58,546 nucleotides of DNA from Streptococcus cristatus (GTDB lineage Bacteria > Bacillota > Bacilli > Lactobacillales > Streptococcaceae), in the NCBI RefSeq assembly GCF_003943505.1, contig NZ_RJPS01000004.1, positions 72,066 to 130,611 of the forward strand. The letters run 5' to 3'. The translations under genes were made by a program, and so were the position numbers. The notes under the pieces were generated by a model. That model worked only from the letters and a program-made list of their open reading frames with translations. It was not told where the DNA came from and made no database searches. This document shows, piece after piece, positions 1 to 7,745 of this stretch; within the stretch, counting starts at the first letter, position 1; each line of letters begins with the position of its first letter.

Positions 1-120
1 TTGATTTATTCTGCCTATTTCTAGGTATTTACTTGCACTATTGTTGAATGATGGTATTAAAACTTTGTCTTATTATAGCATAAAATAAATACAGAAATAA
101 TAAAATGGGGAACTTAAGGA

Positions 121-154
121 AAAAGAAAACCACCTGAAAAACTATCAGATGGTA
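121..154 (-). terminator. Intrinsic terminator of the DUF4299 gene
   Basis: Read on the minus strand, 9-nt arms (146-154 and 130-138, one G-U pair) form a hairpin followed by a T-rich run. It lies about 40 bases past the stop of the gene ending at 196. Bases 1-120 hold no gene that I can support. Confidence 0.7.
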
Positions 155-195
155 AACTTTTCAGCCATGAACGGACTAATAAGCTTCTAAGAATG

Positions 196-1071
196 TTAGT
201 TTTGTGATAACTTCTGCAACATTTCAGGAGAAATTGGGTCTACAAGAACGTATTTGGCATCCAACATATAGATACCCTCGGTCAACGACTCTAAGAACTG
301 TCGATAAGGAACCTCGGCTAGTTTTTCTCCATCGGCTGTCATGATAAATAGTCGTGCGACTGCAACCTTACTTCCTCGATACTGTTGCAAATATTGAGGT
401 TCTAGCTCTGGTTGAGCCGGTAAGATTGTTCGTCCTTCACTATTTAGATAATTGATAGGGATAATGATGTCCTCACCATTTTGCTCTACTTTAAAAACTT
501 GCTGCTCAGAGTAATAAGCATTTAGCTGTTGGGTAAATCGCAAACGCTGGTCATAACTGTTTAAGAGTTGCTCGTCCGGAACATGGATAATCTGCCCTAG
601 GTAGAGTTCATTGATGTAAATGGGACGTTTCACTCCCATAATTTCCACGATGGGATGAACTTTTACTTCCTTAGTCAATTCTGAAAGAGCTGATAAGAAA
701 ATATCTGTGAAATGAAATTCTAGAATAGAATCTTTATCATACGCCACACCATCATGTTCACATACAGTTACGTCTAAGAGAATGAGCAAGGTTTTCAAGA
801 ACATCAAGGCCCCAGTCCAGTCAGAAGCTGTCGCCAAATCTGGAACAGATACCTGATAAGCTTGACCATCAAAAGATAGACGGAACCCTAAACTAGACTT
901 CTCTTTGACCCCAAACTGAACAGAATGGAAATCCGAAATAAGAGAGTCCGCAGATGGCTTTAATCCTGCATCCTTAGCGGAAACGCTGTAACATTCAAAG
1001 AGTTCTGCTTGAAGCACCTCACCAATTCTTAGTGATTGGTTGCTTTTTATTGTAAAATTAACTGATTTCAT
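196..1071 (-). CDS. DUF4299 family protein
   Basis: A 291-residue soluble protein without signal peptide or membrane segments. I recognise the overall pattern as the streptococcal DUF4299 family, whose function is not established. Visible landmarks are the N-terminal 'MKSVNFTIKSNQSL', a central acidic region around residues 100-125, and a C-terminal stretch 'LTEGIYMLDAKYVLVDP'. Its ATG overlaps the TGA of the upstream gene by four bases (ATGA), so the two are translationally coupled. It is the last gene of the immunity-like cluster before a terminator. The context suggests a toxin-neutralising or accessory role, but that is inference only. Confidence 0.6.
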   Translation of the reverse strand: MKSVNFTIKSNQSLRIGEVLQAELFECYSVSAKDAGLKPSADSLISDFHSVQFGVKEKSSLGFRLSFDGQAYQVSVPDLATASDWTGALMFLKTLLILLDVTVCEHDGVAYDKDSILEFHFTDIFLSALSELTKEVKVHPIVEIMGVKRPIYINELYLGQIIHVPDEQLLNSYDQRLRFTQQLNAYYSEQQVFKVEQNGEDIIIPINYLNSEGRTILPAQPELEPQYLQQYRGSKVAVARLFIMTADGEKLAEVPYRQFLESLTEGIYMLDAKYVLVDPISPEMLQKLSQN

Positions 1072-1535
1072 ATTTTTCTCCTTCGGTCTACTGGCAAATT
1101 CTTTCTACGACGTAGAATCGTTACTTCGCTGACAGGGATTTTTCCTGATGCATACGTAATATGACCGTACTTATCATCCATCAATGACGCACCATCTGCT
1201 ATATTGTTTTCATTTAAAAATTCTTTATCAGAAACCAATATTTGCACATAAGAATCGGGTGCTGTAAAATCATCATCCCCATACTTGTGACCTGCGATTT
1301 CAAATTCATGATCTTTATACAAGACACTATCACAAACCAAATACCTTTGACTAACCTCACTATAAGGCACAAGCTTCCCGTATAGACCTTCTTCTTCACC
1401 ATCTACATAGGAACTATAGGGGAAATAGCCTTCTTTCAACATTGCCGGATCTTCTGAAAGAAGGATATAGTCATTTATATAATTCACAAAATTAGAATAT
1501 ACTTTGTTTTGGTAAACTAGAAATTCTTTACGCAT
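1068..1535 (-). CDS. Hypothetical protein, coupled to DUF4299 gene
   Basis: I do not recognise this family. The ORF is open from an ATG at 1550, but the ATG at 1535 has a GGAGG motif seven bases upstream and is the likelier start, giving about 155 residues. The protein is soluble, rich in Tyr and Asp, and ends in a very basic tail ('RRRKNLPVDRRRKI'). It overlaps the DUF4299 gene by four bases. Upstream, a broken reading frame (1537-1719) ends over its ribosome binding site, so this was probably once a downstream partner of a larger gene that has been lost. Confidence 0.5.
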   Translation of the reverse strand: MRKEFLVYQNKVYSNFVNYINDYILLSEDPAMLKEGYFPYSSYVDGEEEGLYGKLVPYSEVSQRYLVCDSVLYKDHEFEIAGHKYGDDDFTAPDSYVQILVSDKEFLNENNIADGASLMDDKYGHITYASGKIPVSEVTILRRRKNLPVDRRRKI

Positions 1536-1536
1536 A

Positions 1537-1719
1537 CTAACCCTCCACATATTCCATTATACCATCTTTATTTACTCTACCAACCAAGACTTCCTCTCCT
1601 CCGACATTTAGATACAATTTAGAGCCTTCCTTGAGTCTACTTCTATCTGAATGACGATATTCTGGAACCAAAAAATAGGTCTCAAACTCTTGTTTTAAAG
1701 GCTTTTCTATCTCACTTGG
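1537..1719 (-). pseudogene. C-terminal remnant of an unidentified gene
   Basis: An open stretch of about 60 codons with no start, bounded upstream by TGA (1720-1722), reads '...ETYFLVPEYRHSDRSRL' and '...LYLNVGGEEVLVGRV', then ends at TAG (1537-1539). The stop lies just before the start at 1535, which is typical of a coupled gene pair. The residue pattern is protein-like (conserved-looking hydrophobics, no internal stop), so I read it as the tail of a deleted gene. Its family is unknown. Confidence 0.45.
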
Positions 1720-1759
1720 TCAATATTTAGTCAAAAATTTCGCTTACTTTTTTTCCAAC

Positions 1760-1935
1760 TCACTCGGGCAATTCTACCTTCAAGCTCATATCCGTCGGTT
1801 GCAATACCTTCTGAACAGCGGCGAGAAAGGCTAGGCCATTGTCAGATGGAGAATGCTGTAAGGCGATGTCAATATTGTATACTCCTGCTGTTTTAAAACT
1901 TCGCTAGAAATCTTTTTGAATTCTGCTTTGTTCAT
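1760..1935 (-). pseudogene. Chimeric immunity-gene remnant (DUF4304 head, DUF6572-like tail)
   Basis: Two pieces are joined. From the ATG at 1935 the frame reads 'MNKAEFKKISSEVLKQQ', a diverged copy of the first residues of the neighbouring DUF4304 protein (MNNTEFKKNVGEVLKQE). Within about 25 codons the sequence switches to a near-copy of the last 37 codons of the gene at 7746-8405 ('HSPSDNGLAFLAAVQKVL'), in another frame, ending at TGA 1760-1762. The resulting short ORF (1831-1935, 34 codons) stops in the junction. The ATG overlaps the TGA of the DUF4304 gene (ATGA), so it could still be translated as a stub. Confidence 0.8.
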
Positions 1936-2372
1936 TTGTAGGCGGAATCTAAATATTCCTTTACTGTCAAAGGGAGTCTTCGTTTTAAGTGAGGATACAT
2001 TTCCAAATAATCATCAATCCCTTTCTCAAAGGCTGGTTTAATAAACTTCTCTGTATTCTCTAAAATACTCTCTGAAAGACTTTCCTTCGTCAGATCAGAC
2101 AGTTTATAATCTCCAATCATTTTGTCGTTATCATTGTAAACAAAGCGACCTCCAAAATCTCCAAAACCATGACTTAAACTCTCTAATTTTTCATGAAGCT
2201 TTTTTATAAAAAATCCGTAATTGATATAGAAAGAGTTCTCAAAGTTAGATTTTTGAAAAGCAACAAAGACAATCAATTCTTCGTTTTCAAAATAATATTG
2301 CTTATTTTTATATAGAAAACCTTCTTGTTTTAAAACTTCACCTACATTTTTTTTGAATTCTGTATTATTCAT
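1932..2372 (-). CDS. DUF4304 domain protein, putative immunity protein
   Basis: A 146-residue soluble protein matching the DUF4304 pattern by eye: N-terminal helix 'FKKNVGEVLKQEGFLYKNKQYYF', a strand with 'VFVAFQKSNFENSFYINYGF', and a C-terminal helical part ending 'RLPLTVKEYLDSAYK'. DUF4304 proteins are common next to contact-dependent or type VII toxin loci and are thought to act as immunity proteins. No toxin partner is intact nearby. A fragment of a second copy follows immediately downstream (1831-1935). An AGAGGAT-like ribosome binding site precedes the ATG. Confidence 0.6.
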   Translation of the reverse strand: MNNTEFKKNVGEVLKQEGFLYKNKQYYFENEELIVFVAFQKSNFENSFYINYGFFIKKLHEKLESLSHGFGDFGGRFVYNDNDKMIGDYKLSDLTKESLSESILENTEKFIKPAFEKGIDDYLEMYPHLKRRLPLTVKEYLDSAYK

Positions 2373-2440
2373 TTTAATAATCCTCTCATATTCACCTGAA
2401 ACATTTACCTAATAAGTAATTAAACGACGCCAAAAATAAC

Positions 2441-2917
2441 TTAACTCTCTTCAGTTGGAAGATGGTCTAGATTGATTGGTTTAGGATTTAAACGTTTCAA
2501 CACTAACTCATAAAAAAAATTATTATTTAGCCTATTCGGTGAACTTAAAGTAAAGTTATTCATAATTAATAACGGAATAAATTCCGAACCAATTGTATTA
2601 TAACCCGTCAAATACTCTAACCCATAATTTAAGTTTTTCGGATTCTCAGTGCCAACTTTCCAGTAGGCTCCTTTGACTTGTAAGCGAAAAACCTCACCAA
2701 GATAGACCCAGCTATTAAAGAAATCGTCAATATTTTCAGGATCATTTTTGACATCATTCTCTCGAACGAATTGCGCCAAATCTTTCAAGCTCTCTAAGCT
2801 CATATCCAGATGATAACCTTGCTGGCTGGCTTTTTGCCTTATATCAGCCAAGGTATCATCAATATAAAACATAAATTCCTGAAAATTTTCCTGTATTTTT
2901 TCTTTATCTAATGCCAT
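2441..2917 (-). CDS. Hypothetical protein, immunity-like context
   Basis: A 158-residue soluble, acidic protein that I cannot assign. Residues about 40-100 ('LAQFVRENDVKNDPENIDDF', then 'WVYLGEVFRLQVKGAYWKVG') resemble the helix and Gly-Glu / Trp pattern of small proteins in which a 'LGE...R...GAYW' motif follows an N-terminal helical bundle. The resemblance is too weak to name a family. A clear ribosome binding site (GAGGAGTTTT) precedes the ATG. Its size, lack of export signals and position among immunity genes make a toxin-antidote role plausible. Confidence 0.45.
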   Translation of the reverse strand: MALDKEKIQENFQEFMFYIDDTLADIRQKASQQGYHLDMSLESLKDLAQFVRENDVKNDPENIDDFFNSWVYLGEVFRLQVKGAYWKVGTENPKNLNYGLEYLTGYNTIGSEFIPLLIMNNFTLSSPNRLNNNFFYELVLKRLNPKPINLDHLPTEES

Positions 2918-3036
2918 TTAAAACTCCTCAATTGCTCCAGCATTCAGCTTGCGATTTTTTCAAAAAGCTATTCTACTTTAGATGACAAATTCTCTTACTC
3001 TAGATTATAAAGGCTTAGACGAGATACAAATGATAC

Positions 3037-3384
3037 TCAATTAACGATTTCCTCGATAGTAGTCTCTCTATCTCTCACCAAATCATAAAATCCTACATGA
3101 ACGCCCTCCTCATGTAGCCAGCACAAGTCGGTGCCGTATGGGGCTTCAAAAATTTCCAGCATAACAGGAGCAATTTTTACAATGCTATTTGCTCCTAAAA
3201 TTGTGAAATTTTTTGAATTAGCTAGGTAAGCTTCATTATCTTCGATTGATAACAGTGTCCAGCCATTTAATTGTGGAATAGCAGATTCCTCGCGATAGGA
3301 ATAGCGAATAGCTTTTCCATCAAGAATATTGTTTGAAACAACGAAACCACCAAAATCATTGTTATTAATTTCTACCATCTTCAT
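3037..3384 (-). CDS. DUF2185 / Imm33-type immunity protein
   Basis: A 115-residue protein with the hallmark DUF2185 layout: 'FVVSNNILDGKAIRYSYREE', then 'NGWTLLSIEDNEAYL', then a region on residue values and a short acidic tail. This family (also called Imm33) is associated with polymorphic toxin immunity. The start at 3384 overlaps the stop of an ankyrin-repeat remnant by 20 bases, and the ribosome binding site AAAGGAG sits in that remnant, so the gene was the second member of a coupled pair. Confidence 0.65.
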   Translation of the reverse strand: MKMVEINNNDFGGFVVSNNILDGKAIRYSYREESAIPQLNGWTLLSIEDNEAYLANSKNFTILGANSIVKIAPVMLEIFEAPYGTDLCWLHEEGVHVGFYDLVRDRETTIEEIVN

Positions 3385-3517
3385 ACTCCTTTATTATATC
3401 AAGCAGACTACTTCTCCAAGAATATTCTTCCGCATAGTCTAGACACGATTTCCCAGATTTATTTTTTAACTTATAATCCGAACCAGCCTCTAGTAAAAGA
3501 TTTCGGGATAAAATATT
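3365..3517 (-). pseudogene. Ankyrin-repeat protein remnant (C-terminus only)
   Basis: An open stretch of 50 codons bounded upstream by TAA reads 'LLLEAGSDYKLKNKSGKSC' followed by 'LDYAEEYSW', a typical ankyrin repeat (L-L-x-x-G-x-D ... G-x-S-x-L-D-Y-A). It ends at TAA 3365-3367, inside the DUF2185 gene. No start codon or earlier repeat units remain. Ankyrin proteins next to DUF2185 genes occur in immunity islands, so this is probably a truncated former partner. Confidence 0.7.
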
Positions 3518-3540
3518 TTACAATCTTTTCTCCAACACTT

Positions 3541-4338
3541 CTAGTTTTCAACAGGATGACCATAAAAATACTTCATGCCTTCTACCCAAAGTTTTTTGAT
3601 TAGACGATCAATATAACTAATCATTAAATCAATTTCATCTCTTGAAATTACAACATTAGTGTCAACTGGAACTTTTTCGCCCGAATAGATAGACAAAAGT
3701 GACGATTGAAGATATAAATGATATTTTTCTTTCTTTTGAGCAGCGATGTGTAGAGCAGTCATAATTTCTTGTGTAAACAAACCAGGAAAAGCAAGAGAAG
3801 TATTATAATAATAACAATCTAAGTTTTTAGTTTTTACTACATCTATATATAGATTTCCTACTTCCTCTAACGTTGCGTTCTCTGATAAAACCGAGCGATA
3901 TTCGAGAAAAGAATCCAACGCATCCTGTATAGCAATTTCTAAATCATTATCAGAATCTTCCCATTCTTGCCACAGCGTCAAAAGATATGGAATAACTTGA
4001 TATGACATTGTTTCAACTGCACCAGTAACGAATGTAAAAGCTCCAAATTCCGATACAGAATCTAAAAAACGAAAATTATTAACATCTTTTAAATCATCAT
4101 TTGTACACACTGAGCAAAATAATCTGATACATAAATTTAACACAGCTTCATCTTCTGTTTGATTCATTAAATCAATTAAAAGATTTTTAACGGAAAAATC
4201 TCCCTTTTTCATTATTTCAACAATTAACAGTATGCACTCACGCTCGTCTTGTACCGAAAGCAAGCTATTCTTTAATTCATCCAAACTTAATTGGCTTACC
4301 TCGCCATACCAAATTCCAGGCAGTAATACTTCACTCAT
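3541..4338 (-). CDS. Imm47-like immunity protein
   Basis: A 265-residue all-helical-looking soluble protein. The beginning ('LLPGIWYGEVSQLSLDELK'), the central 'FGAFTFVTGAVETMSYQVIP' and the long C-terminal helix match what I remember of the streptococcal Imm47 immunity family, predicted to protect against polymorphic or type VII effectors. This is recall of a family pattern, not a search. The gene is monocistronic, between the ankyrin/DUF2185 pair and a broken toxin domain. The toxin remnant directly upstream (4350-4827) is a candidate former cognate target. Confidence 0.45.
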   Translation of the reverse strand: MSEVLLPGIWYGEVSQLSLDELKNSLLSVQDERECILLIVEIMKKGDFSVKNLLIDLMNQTEDEAVLNLCIRLFCSVCTNDDLKDVNNFRFLDSVSEFGAFTFVTGAVETMSYQVIPYLLTLWQEWEDSDNDLEIAIQDALDSFLEYRSVLSENATLEEVGNLYIDVVKTKNLDCYYYNTSLAFPGLFTQEIMTALHIAAQKKEKYHLYLQSSLLSIYSGEKVPVDTNVVISRDEIDLMISYIDRLIKKLWVEGMKYFYGHPVEN

Positions 4339-4349
4339 CTATCAAGCTC

Positions 4350-4827
4350 CTATCTTAAACCTTGCTGTCTTTGCCATCTCAATACTTCATTTTGGAAATT
4401 AGTGACTTCAGTATGATTTGGATTATTTCCAAATACATATAGTCCACTTCTCTTTGATGTATTTTCAAAACCTTTGGATCCTTTTTACCATAATCATTTT
4501 CATGATAAAAACTAGTATCTAATCCTTCTAATTCTGAATGTCTAATCGTTGTTTCTCCAGTAAATTGAATATTTTCCGGAACATTCTCACCACCAAACGC
4601 CAACCCTTGTCTATTGTATCCTTTTGGCAGTTCACCTTTTCTAAGCATCTGTTGATAATGTGAGCGCGCTTTCTTCAACTCTTCTCCAGCGACAATCCTA
4701 GATGCATCAGGATCAGCCTACCATTTCGGATTATCTACATGACCTTTAACCGCTTCTTTGTAATACGGAACATAGACTTGTTGGCTTTATCACTGTCAAT
4801 TTGTGCTTTTAAACTAGCATCACTCAT
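4350..4827 (-). pseudogene. Orphan toxin C-terminal domain, frameshifted
   Basis: Reading through three lesions gives one coherent domain. The ATG at 4827 with a good AGGGGAG site starts 'MSDASLKAQIDSDKANK'. After a frameshift the frame continues 'VYVPYYKEAVKGHVDNPKW', then an in-frame TAG, then 'ADPDASRIVAGEELKKARSH' and a 99-codon open part with 'GENVPENIQFTGETTIRHSE'. A second frameshift restores 'YVFGNNPNHTEVTNFQNEVL' to a TAG at 4350-4352. The N-P-N-H-T-E-V motif and position among immunity genes indicate a secreted polymorphic-toxin module, probably a nuclease, but I do not recognise the exact family. There is no LXG or other delivery domain, so it was an orphan cassette even before decay. 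Confidence 0.65.
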
Positions 4828-4838
4828 TTTCTCCCCTT

Positions 4839-5390
4839 CTATTCTGCTTGCTGCTCTCCAGAATTTTGCTGCCTCAAGTCTTGTAAGGATTTATCAACCA
4901 CCTTCTTAATCGTCTCGTCATCAGCTCCAGGGATATGGTAATGAGAGTTACTATTATCACTACTGGAGCTTTCCGTTTGAGCACTTTCTTCAATGGCAGT
5001 TGACGAATTAGACATAGAAGATGTTGATGTGGTAGATGTTCCCTCATTAACCTTGAGTGCATCATTTAGCTCTTTATAATTAATCTTCTGCTGCTCAACA
5101 GGTCTATAGAATACTGCAAAGGAGAGAAGCAAAGCTAAAGTTGCACCGATATCTGCTAATGTCCTTTTATTAGCCTCAGCCGTAGGAATCTTTACTCCTT
5201 TTGTACTAAGATCTTTCCATTCAGGATGCTCTTCTTCTATCGCTTTTTTCTGTTGCCAAAAAGGAACAAGCAGAAAATGATTGACAGGTATGACAGACGC
5301 CATGGCTGTTGCTAAAAATGGGATAAATCTGGAAGAACTAATTATTAGCATACAATCTAGTATGGCAAATAAAATGAAAAGGAAAATCAC
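4839..5390 (-). CDS. Small membrane protein with Ser/Thr-rich linker
   Basis: About 183 residues. Residues 1-45 hold one or two hydrophobic helices with the loop 'IPVNHFLLVPFWQQKKAIEE'. Another helix lies at about 78-95 ('LADIGATLALLLSFAVFY'). Residues about 115-150 are almost all Ser, Thr, Asn and Glu, followed by a charged helix. The open frame has GTG at 5390 as start. An AAAAGGAG site lies about 30 bases further up, and an in-frame AT-rich stretch there has no ATG, so the original start may be mutated. Family unknown. A decayed second copy lies at 6370-6470. Confidence 0.5.
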   Translation of the reverse strand: MIFLFILFAILDCMLIISSSRFIPFLATAMASVIPVNHFLLVPFWQQKKAIEEEHPEWKDLSTKGVKIPTAEANKRTLADIGATLALLLSFAVFYRPVEQQKINYKELNDALKVNEGTSTTSTSSMSNSSTAIEESAQTESSSSDNSNSHYHIPGADDETIKKVVDKSLQDLRQQNSGEQQAE

Positions 5391-5550
5391 TAAAGCAAGA
5401 CGAATTCTATACTCCTTTTAACCTGTAAATATTTCTCTTGGGACATCTTAAAACCTTCCTTATTTTTAGTTTCATTTGTAATTTTTAATAGAGATAGTCA
5501 ATATTTCTGTAAATCGTTAATGCTATCACTTAATTATCTCTTAGTATACT

Positions 5551-6285
5551 TTAGACTTCTGCACCTTCAGCAACCAAATCATAAGGGAAATACTGAAGTC
5601 CTTCTAACTGTTTGTAATCCAATCCCTTAAGCTTGCAGAGGGCGCCTGATTCAAAGGACCAGTAACCATAATAATTATCAATATTCTCTTTATGCAGGTC
5701 ATACCAACCTGTATCCCTATGTCCTGGATACCATTTCTTAGTTACATATTCTTTGAGTAGTTTGAGTGCCTGTTCAGCATTCTCTTCTTCAATAATTTTC
5801 CGAGTAAAGCCATAAGGTCTTGGAAAATTATAGTTTATCCGAATCTTCCAATCTGGATGACGTGATTGAATCAAGTAATCAATCAAATAATCCTCTGGAT
5901 CATCCTTTTTGACCAAATCAACTAGCTGATCAAAAATCTCATCATTAATCTCCAAAAGAATCCCAATGGAAAGGGCCCAGATCATTTCATCATATCCCGA
6001 ATTACTAAACCAAACAGGGAGAAGGCTATTAACAAATTTAAGGTACTCTTCTCTGAATTTCTCAATAGAGTAGCCTGCAGTGTAGGTGGCTATCATATTC
6101 TCTTTTTGGCAAACAGAATTATCAAGTTGTACTGATCTGATAACTTTTTCTATCGGACGCTTGTAGGGATTTATACCTTGCTTTAATTTTTCCAATTCTT
6201 CAACCAACTCATCAATTGATAAGTTGTTAATTTTAATTAATTCATTAATTTTTTCTTCTATAAATATATTATCTCTTTTCACCAC
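5551..6285 (-). CDS. PoNi-type immunity protein (DUF1910/DUF1911)
   Basis: A 244-residue soluble protein with the recognisable DUF1911 C-terminus: 'WYPGHRDTGWYDLHKE', then 'YYGYWSFESGALCKLKGLD' and 'YFPYDLV'. Such proteins (PoNi) neutralise PoNe-family DNases, which are delivered by type VI or type VII secretion systems. The N-terminal half carries the helical DUF1910-like part (YTAGYSIEKFREEYL). No PoNe gene is present in the window, so this is an orphan antidote that could protect against incoming effectors of neighbours. The start at 6285 has the site GGATAAGTG a few bases upstream. Confidence 0.8.
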   Translation of the reverse strand: MVKRDNIFIEEKINELIKINNLSIDELVEELEKLKQGINPYKRPIEKVIRSVQLDNSVCQKENMIATYTAGYSIEKFREEYLKFVNSLLPVWFSNSGYDEMIWALSIGILLEINDEIFDQLVDLVKKDDPEDYLIDYLIQSRHPDWKIRINYNFPRPYGFTRKIIEEENAEQALKLLKEYVTKKWYPGHRDTGWYDLHKENIDNYYGYWSFESGALCKLKGLDYKQLEGLQYFPYDLVAEGAEV

Positions 6286-6369
6286 TTATCCTCCTACGGC
6301 CATAAAGCGCCTTCTTTTATGTTAATGAATTTTCAGCATATTACCAGTTTTATTGATTATTCTGATTTT

Positions 6370-6470
6370 CTTCCATTCAGGATGATCCTCTTCTATCGCT
6401 TTTTCTCTTGCCAAACTGGGACCAGTAGAAAGTGATTAAAGGGAATAACCGTACCCATAACTGTTGAGCG
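6370..6470 (-). pseudogene. Decayed second copy of the 4839-5390 membrane-protein gene
   Basis: On the minus strand this stretch encodes 'MGTVIPFNHFLLVPVWQ' and, after a one-base frameshift, 'AIEEDHPEWKKIR'. These match residues about 30-62 of the intact gene ('MASVIPVNHFLLVPFWQQKK', 'AIEEEHPEWKDLS'). No start, transmembrane N-terminus or downstream part survives. It shows that this gene was duplicated within the cluster and then lost. Confidence 0.75.
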
Positions 6471-6518
6471 GAGTCTCTTCCTTTGTTTATTTCCTTCTAT
6501 TTCTTTATTTTCTTTACT

Positions 6519-6998
6519 CTATTCACTTGTTTTATTTTTGTCAAACACATTTTCCCCTATTTCCGTCCAAAACCAATATTCTCTTGGAATTAAATCTAGG
6601 AAATATTGATATTCCCCAATCCATGGAGCTGATACATACTCTTCAAAAGAAATAGACTCTGCGTAATTTGAGTACAACAACAAATTGTCCATATCAACAA
6701 ATAAAGATGGGGCGAAATCATAAATAGCGTTCAGTTTATCCCTTTTATACTCATTAGCAAAGACTTTCTTTAACTCTGAAAGGTCGCAACTATATTTTTG
6801 CATATCCTCTAAAAAATAGAGGACATTCTCGGGCAATAAAAACGGGGAGCGCAACCTCTCTTTATCAATATGTTCTACACTATATCTCGCTTCTTCGTAA
6901 TTAATATACCACAGCTCCAAGTCAGAAATATACCAAGAATACTGATTTTTGTACTTAAAAGCGACAACAATATTTTCACCATATTTTGCTCTAATCAT
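6519..6998 (-). CDS. Hypothetical protein, immunity-like context
   Basis: A 159-residue acidic, aromatic-rich soluble protein (many Tyr, Trp and Phe), for example 'YKNQYSWYISDLELWYINYE' and a C-terminal 'IPREYWFWTEIGENVFDKN'. I recognise no family. A ribosome binding site (AAGGAGAAAA) precedes the ATG at 6998. Its size, acidic charge and neighbours (PoNi upstream, other small soluble genes around) fit an immunity protein for a basic nuclease-type toxin. This is inference. Confidence 0.45.
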   Translation of the reverse strand: MIRAKYGENIVVAFKYKNQYSWYISDLELWYINYEEARYSVEHIDKERLRSPFLLPENVLYFLEDMQKYSCDLSELKKVFANEYKRDKLNAIYDFAPSLFVDMDNLLLYSNYAESISFEEYVSAPWIGEYQYFLDLIPREYWFWTEIGENVFDKNKTSE

Positions 6999-7059
6999 TT
7001 TTCTCCTTATTCAAATAAGTCTAGTTTTATAGCACTCAAGGAAATAGACTTTTGGAGCG

Positions 7060-7632
7060 CTATTCAAAACTATTTTTTAAAATTTCATATTCATGACATG
7101 CCAGTTCTACGAGCAAGATGCTCACGAGTGTTCCATCTTGAGAAAATCCTAATTTTACTCTCCCATTAGTCAGATACATAGTTTCCTTAGGATTAAGCAA
7201 CTGTATTTTCAAAAAGTCTTTAGACAAAAAGACATCAAAGGACCGCCTCCTATCATGTAGTCCATTTGTAAACATGACAGTATCACGAAAAACAGGAATG
7301 CCTTCTATCTCTTCCACTTCTTCTAGACTCATGTCATCCATTAAAGTCACATTTGATACCTGGACAAGTATCATATTCATCAATCGAAAAGAATTTGGAT
7401 TTATCCCAATTTCAAGTAGGCTATTATCACCTACTAAACGGAAGTAAGCTTTTCGTATATATGAGGGGAAACTCGAACATTCAATAGTAAGAGGAGTATA
7501 ATAGTCCACCTCTACATTGTAGGTATCTTCAATCACATGGCTTAATGTTAACATAGTCGACCCTCTCAATTTTAAATGATATGAACTAAACTGATAGAAT
7601 AGTTCTCTTACTATATCAAGTTTTTTAGCCAT
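7060..7632 (-). CDS. Hypothetical protein, immunity-like context
   Basis: A 190-residue soluble protein of unknown family. The N-terminal helix 'KKLDIVRELFYQFSSYHLKL' is followed by a mostly beta-looking part with repeated short hydrophobic strands ('MILVQVSNVTLMDDMSLEE', 'VSILLVELACHEYEILKN'). The first in-frame ATG at 7632 gives the longest form; an internal Met at about codon 27 is an alternative. It is separate from its neighbours and follows a bidirectional hairpin terminator at 7715-7736. Confidence 0.45.
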   Translation of the reverse strand: MAKKLDIVRELFYQFSSYHLKLRGSTMLTLSHVIEDTYNVEVDYYTPLTIECSSFPSYIRKAYFRLVGDNSLLEIGINPNSFRLMNMILVQVSNVTLMDDMSLEEVEEIEGIPVFRDTVMFTNGLHDRRRSFDVFLSKDFLKIQLLNPKETMYLTNGRVKLGFSQDGTLVSILLVELACHEYEILKNSFE

Positions 7633-7714
7633 TAATCAGAAAGCACTTTTTTACATTATACCATATTATAAATCTAGTCCAGAAAAGATTGCAAAGGCTT
7701 TTGAAGATTAGAAA

Positions 7715-7740
7715 AGAGAAGGCAAACGCCTTCTCTTTTT
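7715..7740. terminator. Bidirectional intrinsic terminator
   Basis: Perfect 9-nt arms (7715-7723 and 7728-7736) with a 4-nt loop. T runs follow on the plus strand and nearly so on the minus strand. It lies just past the stop of the gene at 7746-8405. Confidence 0.8.
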
Positions 7741-7745
7741 CTAAC

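Noticed and set aside
6464..7169. Plus-strand ORFs at 6464-6655 and 6870-7169
   Set aside because: They are antisense to genes or remnants on the minus strand, have low-complexity Phe/Leu content and no start signals.
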